This document shows positions 27,233 to 35,005 of a stretch of 64,000 nucleotides of DNA, piece after piece. The DNA comes from Mesorhizobium sp. (GTDB taxonomy: Bacteria; Pseudomonadota; Alphaproteobacteria; Rhizobiales; Rhizobiaceae). The translations under genes were made by a program, and so were the position numbers. The first letter of the stretch is position 1. Each line of letters opens with the position of its first letter. The stretch lies in the NCBI GenBank assembly GCA_004020875.1, contig SAPZ01000003.1, positions 1 through 64,000 of the forward strand, written 5' to 3'. Below the pieces are notes generated by a model. It was not told the origin of the DNA and did no database searches. It was given only the letters and a program-made list of their open reading frames with translations.

Positions 27233-27381
27233 GAATCGGTGTTGCCTCTGGGACTCTTGTCACGGAGTCAGCGCATAAGGTAATTGTAGTCGAGAAATAG
27301 CTATATTTCGTGCGGCGGACCTAAATCACCCGGTACATGTGGTGTCGTTTGCCCGGCGAGAGCCGGCTCGGGAAAGGATTC
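27233..27381 (+). promoter_or_regulatory. gcrA upstream region with four GANTC methylation sites
   Basis: GAATC (27233), GACTC (27252), GAGTC (27265) and GATTC (27377) are all targets of the CcrM adenine methylase, which marks the cell cycle in alphaproteobacteria. A promoter-like TTGTCA (27257-27262) with TAATTG (27281-27286) has the third site inside its spacer and the second just before it. GcrA itself senses methylated GANTC sites near promoters, so autoregulation is a natural idea. The gap 27058-27415 also holds the argD leader elements. Confidence 0.5.
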
Positions 27382-27415
27382 TGGCTGCCGCACGCCTCAG
27401 CAGGAGCGCGGCCCC

Positions 27416-27934
27416 ATGAATTGGACTGACGAGCGGGTAGAACTTCTCAGGAAATTGTGGTCGGAGGGCCTGAGCGCCAGCCAGATTGCCGCACAGCTTG
27501 GCGGAGTGAGCCGCAACGCCGTCATCGGCAAGGTGCATCGCCTGAAGCTGTCGGGCCGTGGCCGCGCGACGGCCGCCCCGGCGCGCCAGAAGAAGGTGAC
27601 GCAAGGCGCGTCGATGCAGAAATCGGTGGCTCGCGCGGCGAGCCCGGCGCGCCATGTGACCGCCACCATAGGCGCTACCGCGCTGCAGGTGCAGTTCGAC
27701 GCCGAGCCGGTCGCTCGGCACTATATCCGCCCGGTTGAGAACGTCGTGGTGCCCATCTCGCGCAACCTGCAGCTCGTCGAGCTGACCGAACGCACCTGCA
27801 AGTGGCCGAACGGCGACCCGCTCTCGGAAGATTTCAGCTTCTGCGGCAACGACGCCGCCGAAACGGGGCCGTATTGCAAGTATCATTCCCGGGTTGCGTT
27901 CCAGCCGGCGGCGGAACGGCGGCGGGCACGCTGA
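27416..27934 (+). CDS. gcrA: Cell cycle regulator GcrA
   Basis: GcrA is a sigma70-bound regulator of alphaproteobacterial cell cycle genes that reads GANTC methylation state. The 172-residue product starts MNWTDERVELLRKLWSEGLSASQIAAQLGGVSRNAVIGKVHRLKLSGRG, the conserved DNA-binding domain. After a linker it ends with the sigma-contact region LVELTERTCKWPNGDPLSEDFSFCGNDAAETGPYCKYHSRVAFQP. ATG 27416 has AGGAG ten bases upstream. Its stop runs into the GAATAGC repeats at 27933. Confidence 0.97.
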   Translation: MNWTDERVELLRKLWSEGLSASQIAAQLGGVSRNAVIGKVHRLKLSGRGRATAAPARQKKVTQGASMQKSVARAASPARHVTATIGATALQVQFDAEPVARHYIRPVENVVVPISRNLQLVELTERTCKWPNGDPLSEDFSFCGNDAAETGPYCKYHSRVAFQPAAERRRAR

Positions 27935-27967
27935 ATAGCGAATAGCGAATAGCGAATAGCGAATAGC
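27933..27967. repeat. Five tandem copies of the heptamer GAATAGC
   Basis: The unit GAATAGC is repeated five times without error from 27933 to 27967. It begins inside the gcrA stop codon, so the repeat abuts the gene directly. The last unit is also the 5' arm of a larger inverted-repeat element that runs to 28036. Copy number may vary between strains by slippage. Confidence 0.9.
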
Positions 27968-28036
27968 GCGGTTTAGCTACTGTGACAGGGAGCAAGCCGT
28001 TTTTTCGTTGTTCCCTGTTCGCTACTCCCTATTCGC
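27960..28036. repeat. Inverted-repeat element after gcrA
   Basis: The outer arms GCGAATAG (27960-27967) and CTATTCGC (28029-28036) and the inner arms CAGGGAGCAA (27986-27995) and TTGTTCCCTG (28008-28017, one G-T pair) form a nested stem. The inner part has a T-rich loop and could stop transcription of gcrA. The element looks like a palindromic intergenic repeat. The remaining gap to phoU at 28177 shows nothing further. Confidence 0.7.
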
Positions 28037-28176
28037 CCGTCGCTTCCGACGTTGGCTGCGGGCCGGGGTCAGGTTTCGAACTTGTTCCATCGCAAACCTC
28101 CCGAGACTGCAACTGACAATTCGCCCTGCCTGGAAGAGCTTAGCCTAGATCAGAAAACCGTCGAGAGGGCCCGAAT

Positions 28177-28899
28177 TCACTTAGCCGGCACCGTGCCGGG
28201 CAGCACCACCTTGTCGGTCTTGTCGCCCTTCGGCCGCTCGGCGGGCATTTGATCGCCGGTGACGATGTAATAAATGGTCTCGGCGATGTTGGTCGCATGG
28301 TCGCCGATGCGCTCGATATTCTTGGCGCAGAACAGAAGATGCGTGCAGGGCGTGATATTGCGCGGATCTTCCATCATGTAGGTCAAAAGCTCGCGGAACA
28401 GCGAGGTGTACATGGCGTCGATCTGGTCGTCACGATCGCGCACGAAACCGATCCTCTCGACCGAGCGCGAGGCGTAGACGTCGAGCACTTCCTTGAGCTG
28501 CGTCAGCGCCAGGTTGGCAAGCGCCTCGATACCGCGGAAAAGACTGTTCGGCTGACGGCCGTCGACCGAGGCGACGCGCTTGGCGACGTTCTTGCCAAGA
28601 TCGCCGACACGCTCGATATCGGCCGAGATGCGGATGGCGCCGACGATCTCACGCAAATCCGTCGCCATCGGTTGGCGCCTGGCGATGATGATGATGGCCT
28701 TGTCGTCGATCTCGCGTTGGCCCTCGTCGAGGACGACGTCGTCCTGGATTACCTTCTGGGCAAGGCCATGGTCGACATTGACAAGGGCGGCGACAGCTTG
28801 CTCGACCATGCGCTCGGCATGACCGCCCATCGCCGCAATGCGCTTGGACAGGAATTTCAGCTCTTCGTCATAGGCACTGACTGTATGGACGGACTGCAT
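28177..28899 (-). CDS. phoU: Phosphate signalling protein PhoU
   Basis: PhoU is a cytosolic helical protein that links the Pst importer to PhoR and restrains the Pho regulon. The 240-residue product has two PhoU repeats, seen in IAAMGGHAERMVEQAVAALVN with DDKAIIIIARRQPMATDLREIVGAIRISADIERVGDLGKNVAKR, and then the second copy ending LLFCAKNIERIGDHATNIAETIYYIVTG. These E/DxxRxxDxxxN motifs bind metals. It lies 108 bases after phoR on the same strand. The usual pstSCAB genes between the two are absent here. A single CTGTCAT half-site lies at 28966-28972, not a full Pho box. Confidence 0.95.
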   Translation of the reverse strand: MQSVHTVSAYDEELKFLSKRIAAMGGHAERMVEQAVAALVNVDHGLAQKVIQDDVVLDEGQREIDDKAIIIIARRQPMATDLREIVGAIRISADIERVGDLGKNVAKRVASVDGRQPNSLFRGIEALANLALTQLKEVLDVYASRSVERIGFVRDRDDQIDAMYTSLFRELLTYMMEDPRNITPCTHLLFCAKNIERIGDHATNIAETIYYIVTGDQMPAERPKGDKTDKVVLPGTVPAK

Positions 28900-29007
28900 C
28901 GATATGCCTTCCCGGTTTGTGCCGGCTGGTGCGTTCCCTCAATCTGTCGCTGATACGCGAACGGCATGACAGAAAGAAGAAAATCTCGGTTGGCAGCCGG
29001 TAAACGA

Positions 29008-30273
29008 TCAGCGAGCCGGCAAATGAACCGTGAACGCCGCGCCCTTGCCGACTTCCGACTTGATCGACAATCTTGCGTTATGACGGGTCAATATATGCTT
29101 GACGATCGAAAGGCCAAGCCCGGTGCCTTTCTGGGTGCGGCTGTTTTCGACATCGACGCGATAGAAGCGCTCGGTTATGCGCGGGATATGTTCTTCGGCG
29201 ATGCCCGGGCCGTAGTCTCTTATGGTGACGTCTATGCCTGGGTCCTGACCGTCATCGACGCGTGCCATGGAGACAGTCACGCGTCCGCCTGACTGTCCGT
29301 ATTTGCAGGCATTCTCCAGGAGATTCTCGAAAACCTGGAAAAGCTCATCGCGGTCGCCGGGGACGGAGATCGGGCCATCGATGAAGTCCCGCTCGATTAC
29401 GATGCCGTTCTCGCTGGCCAGCGGCCCGAGCGAATCGATGACGCTGTCGATCGTCTGGCGAAGATCGACCGCCGTGCCTGGCCTCAGATAAGGTTTCATC
29501 TCCAGCCGCGAGAGCGAGAGCAGATCATCGATCAGGCGGGCCATGCGTCCCGTCTGGTTCTGCATGATCTGCAGGAACTGGTCGCGCGCCGCCGGGTCGT
29601 TGCGGGCCGGCCCGCGCAGCGTCTCGATGAAGCCGGCGATGGAGGCGAGCGGCGTGCGCAATTCATGGCTGGCATTGGCGATGAAGTCGGCCCGCATGCG
29701 ATCGATGCGGCGCGCCTCGCTCTGATCCTTGAACACCAGCACATAAAGGCCTGTGGCATGGCCGACCGTTGACGCGCTGACCCGGTATGTCCGCTCCACC
29801 GGCAGCTTTTCGGTGTAGTCGACCACGTCGGCGGCGACCTCGCCCGACAGGATGCCGTCCAACAGCGCCTGCATTTCCGGCGCGCGAAACTTCAATGCCA
29901 GAGACATGCCCGGCGCCAGGCCGCCGAATGCGGCGAAAGCAGCGGCGTTGGCGTGAACCATCGCGGCGGAATGGTCGAAAATAATCAGCGGATCGGCGAC
30001 CGCGGCCGCCAGATACTCGCCGGAGAGCCGCTGCAGTCCGCTGGCCTCGATCGCTGCTCCTGCATCGGTCGACCGACGCTCGGCGTCTGCAGGCAGCATC
30101 GCCGTGGCCACCAGCAGCGCCAAAGCCGGCAGCAGCACATAAACTGAAGCGCCGGCGAAAGAATAGACGGCGATGACCGCGACAAAGCCCGCAGCAAGCA
30201 GCCAGCGGTTGCGCCGAAGTCGCGCCGCCAAGGCTCGCCCCCTGCTGTCCTGCCCCGCGCCGGTCTCTGCCAT
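29008..30273 (-). CDS. phoR: Phosphate regulon sensor histidine kinase PhoR
   Basis: PhoR is the membrane kinase of the phosphate two-component system. The 421-residue product has two close N-terminal membrane helices (LLAAGFVAVIAVYSFAGASVYVLLPALALLVATAML), a PAS-like segment (AAAVADPLIIFDHSAAMVHANAAA), a HisKA domain with the H-box DFIANASHELRTPLASIAGFIETLRG, and a HATPase (NLLENACKYGQSGG, RDYGPGIAEEHIPRITERFYRVD, GTGLGLSIVKHIL). There is no large periplasmic domain, as usual for PhoR. The partner phoB is not in the window. Confidence 0.93.
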   Translation of the reverse strand: MAETGAGQDSRGRALAARLRRNRWLLAAGFVAVIAVYSFAGASVYVLLPALALLVATAMLPADAERRSTDAGAAIEASGLQRLSGEYLAAAVADPLIIFDHSAAMVHANAAAFAAFGGLAPGMSLALKFRAPEMQALLDGILSGEVAADVVDYTEKLPVERTYRVSASTVGHATGLYVLVFKDQSEARRIDRMRADFIANASHELRTPLASIAGFIETLRGPARNDPAARDQFLQIMQNQTGRMARLIDDLLSLSRLEMKPYLRPGTAVDLRQTIDSVIDSLGPLASENGIVIERDFIDGPISVPGDRDELFQVFENLLENACKYGQSGGRVTVSMARVDDGQDPGIDVTIRDYGPGIAEEHIPRITERFYRVDVENSRTQKGTGLGLSIVKHILTRHNARLSIKSEVGKGAAFTVHLPAR

Positions 30274-30475
30274 AGGCCCGTGCTACCCCGCATCCCGTCG
30301 ACCGGTCAGCGGCTCGCTGGACCAGCCCGACGCATGGGCTCCTTGAAAATCAAGATCGATTTCCGCGAAGCTTCATGCGCAAAATCAAAATGCTAACGGC
30401 GTGCATGCGTCCAGAGGGGCGCCACGCCGCCAAGGCTCCATAGCATGAGTCCACAAACTGGAAAGGTTCGTCCGG

Positions 30476-31381
30476 ATGAAAAAAGCCAACGAAACGGCTG
30501 AAGCAATGCCATCCACGGCGCCGATCAAGATCAAGATCGACGGCAAGGAGCGCGAGTTCGACATCGACAATCCAGTGCTCCCTGACTGGATCGAGAATAA
30601 CAAGCTCACCGCCGGCGGCTATCCTTATGACAAGAAGATGAAGGACGAGGATTACGAAAAGGAGCTCGAAGGGCTGCAGATCGAACTGGTCAAGGCGCAG
30701 GCCTGGCTGCAGATGACCGGCAAGCGGGTGATGGCGCTGTTCGAGGGCAGAGACGCGGCCGGCAAGGGCGGCACGATCTTCGTTCTGCGGCAATACATGA
30801 ACCCGCGCACCGCCCGCAACGTCGCGCTGCCCAAGCCGACGTCGACGGAAGCCGGGCAATGGTATTACCAGCGCTATGTCGACCATTTCCCGACTTCAGG
30901 GGAATTCGTCACCTTTGACCGCTCCTGGTACAACCGCGCAGGTGTCGAGCCGGTCATGGGGTTCTGCACGCCGGAGCAGCAGGAGAAATTCCTCGACGAG
31001 ACGCCGCATTTCGAGCGGATGATCTGCAACGAGGGCATTCATTTCTTCAAATTCTGGCTGAACATCGGCCGCGAAACGCAGCTGGAACGGTTCCATGACC
31101 GCCGCTGGTCGCCGCTGAAGAATTGGAAGTTCTCGCCGATGGACATCGCCGGCGTCAGCAGATGGGACGACTACACCAAGGCGCGCGACAAGATGATCAA
31201 GCGCACGCACAAGGAGTTCTCACCATGGATCGTGGTGCGCGCCAACGACAAGCGCCGCGGCCGGCTTGCGGTGATCCAGCGTATCCTTCTGTCGCTGCCC
31301 TATGACGGCCGCGACCTCGACGCCGTCGGCAAGCCCGACAAGAAGATCATCGGCGAAGGGCCCGCCTTCCTGAAGGACTGA
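30476..31381 (+). CDS. ppk2: Polyphosphate kinase 2
   Basis: PPK2 moves phosphate between polyphosphate and nucleoside diphosphates, often in the direction of GTP or ATP formation. The 301-residue single-domain enzyme has Walker A ([14 protein letters not shown]), the lid region [35 protein letters not shown], and Walker B in [21 protein letters not shown]. This fits class I PPK2. Start ATG 30476 has AAAGG upstream; ATG at 30500 is possible. It is divergent from phoR, a sensible place for a polyphosphate enzyme, though no clear Pho box is seen in the gap. Confidence 0.95.
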   Translation: MKKANETAEAMPSTAPIKIKIDGKEREFDIDNPVLPDWIENNKLTAGGYPYDKKMKDEDYEKELEGLQIELVKAQAWLQMTGKRVMALFEGRDAAGKGGTIFVLRQYMNPRTARNVALPKPTSTEAGQWYYQRYVDHFPTSGEFVTFDRSWYNRAGVEPVMGFCTPEQQEKFLDETPHFERMICNEGIHFFKFWLNIGRETQLERFHDRRWSPLKNWKFSPMDIAGVSRWDDYTKARDKMIKRTHKEFSPWIVVRANDKRRGRLAVIQRILLSLPYDGRDLDAVGKPDKKIIGEGPAFLKD

Positions 31382-31446
31382 CGCATGTCGCCCATGGGCG
31401 CGCGGCGGTTCTGGGAAAACGACATGCACGAGATGGACACGAATTG

Positions 31447-31479
31447 CAGCGCCGCGCGCCTTTCGGCTGCGCGGCGCTG
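31447..31479. terminator. Strong hairpin between convergent ppk2 and crotonase genes
   Basis: CAGCGCCGCGC (31447-31457) pairs with GCGCGGCGCTG (31469-31479), and an inner GCC-TTTC-GGC extends it. Only a short T-tract (GTTTG) follows. Placed between convergent stops it likely serves as a two-way terminator, perhaps with Rho. Confidence 0.6.
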
Positions 31480-31495
31480 AGTTTGCCTCGCCCGC

Positions 31496-32245
31496 TCAGG
31501 CGGCCAGGCGGGCGATCCGCTGCAGCCGCTTCAGCGTGGTGTCATCCTGAAGCGCCTGCTGGAAGAGCGTGATCTCGTGGTCGATGCGATCGCACAACAC
31601 CGTCGTATCGCCCTTGAGAAGGCTCCGCGTCTGCAGCAACGCCGCCACCGGCTTTTTGGCAAGCTGCTTCGCCCTCCCCAGCGTTGCTTCCTCGGCGCTG
31701 CCTTGCGTCACGATCTCGCCGACAAGGCCGAGGGCCTTGGCATCCTCGACGCCGAGCGTGTCGCCCAGGCAAAAGAAGCGGAAGGCGCCTGCATAGCCGA
31801 GCTTCTGGGGCGCCAGGATGCTGGTCGCCGCGTCCGGCACCAAGCCGAAATCGACGAACGGCACCCTGAAGGTGCTGCCCTTCGAAGCGATCACCATATC
31901 GCAGTGGAACAGGATGGTGCAGCCGACGCCGACGGCATCGCCGTCGACGCAGGCAAGCACCGGCTTGGGGAAGGTCGCCAGCATACGGAACATGTCGGTG
32001 ACGGCGGCGATCAGCTCGCGGTGCTTGGTGGCGTCGAGGAATTCCGAGAAATCGCCGCCAAGGCAGAAACAGCCGGCAAGGCCACGCAGCATGACGACAC
32101 GGACCTCGTCATTGACCGCGGCCTCACGGAAAGTGCTGGCGAGGCTCGCGTAGGCATGCCTGTCGAGCACCGGGCGGCCGTCATGCGAGGATACCGTGAC
32201 GACCAGCGTGTGGCCGCGCAGTTCCGGTTCGGGATGGAAACTCAT
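31496..32245 (-). CDS. Enoyl-CoA hydratase/isomerase (crotonase) of the AHL synthase operon
   Basis: The 249-residue crotonase-fold protein contains FSEFLDATKHRELIAAVTDMFRMLATFPKPVLACVDGDAVGVGCTILFHCDMVIAS, with an oxyanion-hole region GLAGCFCLGGDFSEF. The first catalytic glutamate expected in hydratases is hard to place, so it may act on an unusual acyl-CoA or acyl-ACP. Its ATG at 32245 has GGGAGG and lies 14 bases after luxI, so it is co-transcribed with the AHL synthase. In Mesorhizobium, crotonases next to luxI are thought to introduce or shift double bonds in the acyl chain of the signal. A general beta-oxidation role is the alternative. Confidence 0.85.
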   Translation of the reverse strand: MSFHPEPELRGHTLVVTVSSHDGRPVLDRHAYASLASTFREAAVNDEVRVVMLRGLAGCFCLGGDFSEFLDATKHRELIAAVTDMFRMLATFPKPVLACVDGDAVGVGCTILFHCDMVIASKGSTFRVPFVDFGLVPDAATSILAPQKLGYAGAFRFFCLGDTLGVEDAKALGLVGEIVTQGSAEEATLGRAKQLAKKPVAALLQTRSLLKGDTTVLCDRIDHEITLFQQALQDDTTLKRLQRIARLAA

Positions 32246-32259
32246 GACCACCTCCCCGC

Positions 32260-32898
32260 TCACGAAGCCTGCTTCAGGCCGAGCAGGCCCGGATAACCGC
32301 GGCTCAGCACCGGCAGGAAGTGGTTGCGGCGGGCTCGCACGACCCCGAGCGTATGCTCGGTGAAGGTGAGCAGGGTCGCCACGACCTGTTGGTTGCCATA
32401 GGTGCGCTGGTAGCCGAGCGGCTTTGCCAGGAAGTGCAGTTGCAGCGCTCTGAGCACCCACATCGGCTCAAACTCGATGATGACCTGGTTGACGTTGCGC
32501 TTCAGGCCCCATTCGACGAAGCCTGCGATCAGTTCGGTGCCGACCGTCGAGACGCCGCGCTTGCCGTCACGGAAACCCGGAGCCACCGCGTAGCGTGTGA
32601 GTTCCCACACATTCGGTCCCGAGGGGGACTGCCCCTCGCAGAGATCGGACAGCACATCCGACAGAAGATGCGGCCGCGTCGTCGGCAGCATGCGCTGATA
32701 ACCGGCCAGCTCGCCGTTGCGGATCACAAGGTGGTGCTCGGCCTCGTCATGGTCGAACTGATCTATCTCGAGCTGGTCGGGACGGTCGAGATCGGTCCAT
32801 CCCATCTCCTCGACAAAGATCTTGTAGCGTAGGCGATGGACGGCCTCCCAAAGGTCGGGGCGTTCCATCAATTCCTGAGTGGTAAGGGCAAAGAGCAT
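32260..32898 (-). CDS. N-acyl-homoserine lactone synthase, LuxI family
   Basis: LuxI enzymes make AHL quorum signals from S-adenosylmethionine and acyl-ACP or acyl-CoA. The 212-residue product keeps the invariant residues: Arg, Phe and Trp in HRLRYKIFVEEMGWTDL, Asp in QLEIDQFDHDEAEHH, Arg in GYQRMLPTTRPHLL and Glu in NVWELTRYAV. ATG 32898 has AGGAGACG upstream and is preferred. The frame stays open upstream to 33039 through a duplicated piece of luxR, but that extension is a by-product of the duplication. The gene follows luxR on the same strand and precedes the crotonase. The signal structure cannot be told from this. Confidence 0.94.
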   Translation of the reverse strand: MLFALTTQELMERPDLWEAVHRLRYKIFVEEMGWTDLDRPDQLEIDQFDHDEAEHHLVIRNGELAGYQRMLPTTRPHLLSDVLSDLCEGQSPSGPNVWELTRYAVAPGFRDGKRGVSTVGTELIAGFVEWGLKRNVNQVIIEFEPMWVLRALQLHFLAKPLGYQRTYGNQQVVATLLTFTEHTLGVVRARRNHFLPVLSRGYPGLLGLKQAS

Positions 32899-32943
32899 TA
32901 GCCGTCTCCTGGGCTTAAGAGGATGATACGGCCGGGCTTTCCC

Positions 32944-33078
32944 GAAAATATTACGCGAACGCGTAGGCAAGAATTCTAGGCCGGCACGGCCGACCTGGCT
33001 AATATAGCCACGCCTAATCGCCTCCGCGACTGCCTGCACACGGTTGGCGGTGGCCAGTTTGATTTGGCGTTAAGAAAT
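32944..33078 (-). pseudogene. Duplicated 3' end of luxR (HTH remnant) between luxR and luxI
   Basis: This stretch is an imperfect copy of 33121-33256, which covers the last 28 or so codons of luxR and about 50 bases after its stop. In the best part (32983-33054 against 33161-33232) I count about 62 of 72 identical bases. The copy still encodes RVQAVAEAIRRGYIS, but its stop codon has become CAG and it has two one-base length changes, so it cannot encode a regulator by itself. It now forms the luxI upstream region. Confidence 0.85.
32952..32965. promoter_or_regulatory. Lux-box-like dyad upstream of luxI
   Basis: TACGCG-AA-CGCGTA is a perfect 14-base palindrome centred about 60 bases before the luxI ATG. 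LuxR-type regulators bind dyads of about 18 to 20 bases at such positions. The same place in the parental copy (33129-33142) has an imperfect version. Binding by the neighbouring LuxR is inference. Confidence 0.45.
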
Positions 33079-33172
33079 CATTAGCCCTCTCCCAAGAGGG
33101 AGATTCGGCTGCGCTTTTCTGAAAATATCACGTGATCGCGTAGGCTGAATCTTCCAGGTCGGCACGGCCGGC

Positions 33173-33904
33173 CTAACTGATATAGCCGCGCCTAATGGCC
33201 TCGGCGACTGCCTGCACCCGGTTGGCGGCGCCGAGTTTGCTCTTGGCGTTAAGAAGATGTTTCTCGGAAGTGTGTTCCGAGATGCCTAAAATTTGAGATA
33301 TCTCCCATTCGGACTTGCCGACAGCGGCCCATTGCAGGCACTCCCGCTCACGCGCCGTCAATTCAATGTGATCGACGAGGCTATCTGCCTTGGTGTGCAA
33401 TTGCATCGCGCGGCCGATGGCATAGGTCGACGCCAGGGAGACCATTCCGAATTCCTGGTCCGACAGTTCAACGGATTCACCGCCCAGCGAGACCATGACG
33501 ATCTGTCCGTCGAGCGTCACCAACGGAAACGCAAGACCATCGCGCAACTTGAACTCGCGCGCATCGCCCATGACTTCGTCGCTGCTCTTGTCGATCACGG
33601 CGCTCTTGGACGCGTCCCGCCATTGGAATGGCGCCTGAAGCTGTTTCATGTGACTGACGACCGGATCGTGGTCGACATAGTTGCGCGCCACGTAGCGCTC
33701 CAGCCATTCGCCGGGCCAATCGCAAAGCATCACATGCTGTTTCTGCCGGCCGCGTGGCGTGCCCGGTTGAGGCACGGTTCCCGCCATAAGGGCGGTCAGG
33801 CCGAAATTCGAGGTGACGCCGAGCAGTCTCTCGCAAACCGCGGCCGCGGTTCCAGCATTCTGCAACTGGTCTATGTATTCCAGAGTTCTATCGAATAGGC
33901 CCAT
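33173..33904 (-). CDS. LuxR-family quorum sensing regulator
   Basis: The 243-residue regulator has an autoinducer-binding domain with the conserved ligand residues in LCDWPGEWLERYVARNYVDHDPVVSH (Trp, Tyr, Asp-Pro). Its C-terminal LuxR helix-turn-helix is LTARERECLQWAAVGKSEWEISQILGISEHTSEKHLLNAKSKLG. It most likely responds to the signal made by the LuxI encoded 274 bases downstream. ATG 33904 starts the family-typical MGLFDRTLEYIDQLQ; the ribosome site is weak. Its 3' end is the source of the duplication at 32944-33078. Confidence 0.93.
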   Translation of the reverse strand: MGLFDRTLEYIDQLQNAGTAAAVCERLLGVTSNFGLTALMAGTVPQPGTPRGRQKQHVMLCDWPGEWLERYVARNYVDHDPVVSHMKQLQAPFQWRDASKSAVIDKSSDEVMGDAREFKLRDGLAFPLVTLDGQIVMVSLGGESVELSDQEFGMVSLASTYAIGRAMQLHTKADSLVDHIELTARERECLQWAAVGKSEWEISQILGISEHTSEKHLLNAKSKLGAANRVQAVAEAIRRGYIS

Positions 33905-34153
33905 CGCAACATCTACCCCATGTTGCTTCTGTTTTTCATTACCGAGGATAGATGCCCGAACACCTCTTCGCCATCAACCCCCGCGTCGCAATCTCCTCAG
34001 CAAACTCGGCAGCTTCCCCCTTCCGGCACGCCAGATCACTTGCAGACGCGCTAAACCATACGCCTAATTTGGTGGCTTGAAATCAAAAACCGTTGTGCCT
34101 GCCCCATTTTCATACGAAAAGCCTGCAAACAGGGAACTGGGCGGAGCCTTCTC

Positions 34154-35005
34154 GTGATCTTGCGGTGGATAATTCTGGCCCTGATGTCCGCACTTGCCGG
34201 CGTATTGCCCTTTGCCGGGGCGACTCAAGGCGCGGAGCCGCAGGTGCCGGTGCTGTGGGATGCCAAGGAGCGGTTGCCGAAACCCGATCTCTCCGCGCTG
34301 CCGCGACTCAGATTCCTCACGACCACCGATTTTCCGCCCTTCAACTTCCTCGACGGCTCGGGTCGCCTGTCCGGTTTCCACATCGACCTGGCGCGGGCGA
34401 TCTGCGCGGAACTGGGCGTCGTCGAGAAATGCCAGGTCCAGGCTCTGCCGTGGAACGAGTTGGAGGATGCCTTGCAGAAGGGTGAGGGCGAGGCGATCAT
34501 TGCCGGCATTGCCGCAACGCCGGAGAGCCGCGAGAAATACGCCTTCTCGCGCTCCTATATGCAGTTCCCGGCGCGCTTCATCATGCCCAAGGCGAAGGCT
34601 TTCGCCGAGCCGATCCTCGACAAGCTGCGCAGCAAGCGGGTGGGCGTCGTCGCCGGCTCGGCACATGAGAAAATGCTGCGCGATTACTTCCGCACCGTGC
34701 AGGTGGTGACCTTCGACACACCGGAAGACCTCTATGCCGATCTCAAGGCCGGCAAGATCGACGCCGCCTTCGGCGACGGCATGCGCTTCGCCTTCTGGCT
34801 GGGTGGCACCGACGCAGCCGGCTGCTGCCGCTTTGCCGGCGGTCCCTATCTGGCACCGGAATATTTAGGCTCGGGCATGGCGATCGCCACCAGGGCGGGC
34901 GATCCGGCGCTGGCCGCCGCCTTCGATTATGCGCTGCAGGAAATCTCGATCAAGGGCACCTTCGCCGAGTTTTATCTGCGCTATTTCCCGGTGAGCTTTT
35001 TTTAG
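34154..35005 (+). CDS. Orphan periplasmic solute-binding protein, family 3
   Basis: The 283-residue exported protein begins with a signal peptide (MILRWIILALMSALAGVLPFAGATQGA). It has the family 3 pattern LRFLTTTDFPPFNFLDGSGRLSGFHIDLARAICAELG, then LQKGEGEAIIAGIAATPESREKYAFSRSYMQFPARF and KRVGVVAGSAHEKMLRDYF. Such proteins bind amino acids or other small polar ligands. No ABC permease or ATPase gene is near, so it may serve a distant transporter or a sensor. GTG 34154 follows GGAG. Its 3' end overlaps the convergent TerB-like gene by four bases. Confidence 0.88.
   Translation: MILRWIILALMSALAGVLPFAGATQGAEPQVPVLWDAKERLPKPDLSALPRLRFLTTTDFPPFNFLDGSGRLSGFHIDLARAICAELGVVEKCQVQALPWNELEDALQKGEGEAIIAGIAATPESREKYAFSRSYMQFPARFIMPKAKAFAEPILDKLRSKRVGVVAGSAHEKMLRDYFRTVQVVTFDTPEDLYADLKAGKIDAAFGDGMRFAFWLGGTDAAGCCRFAGGPYLAPEYLGSGMAIATRAGDPALAAAFDYALQEISIKGTFAEFYLRYFPVSFF

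Noticed and set aside
28966..28972. Pho box before phoU
   Set aside because: Only one CTGTCAT half-site is present; the second repeat at the proper spacing does not match.
32899..33039. A longer LuxI fused to a LuxR-type helix
   Set aside because: The extension comes from the duplicated luxR tail; luxI has its own ATG with a strong ribosome site at 32898.
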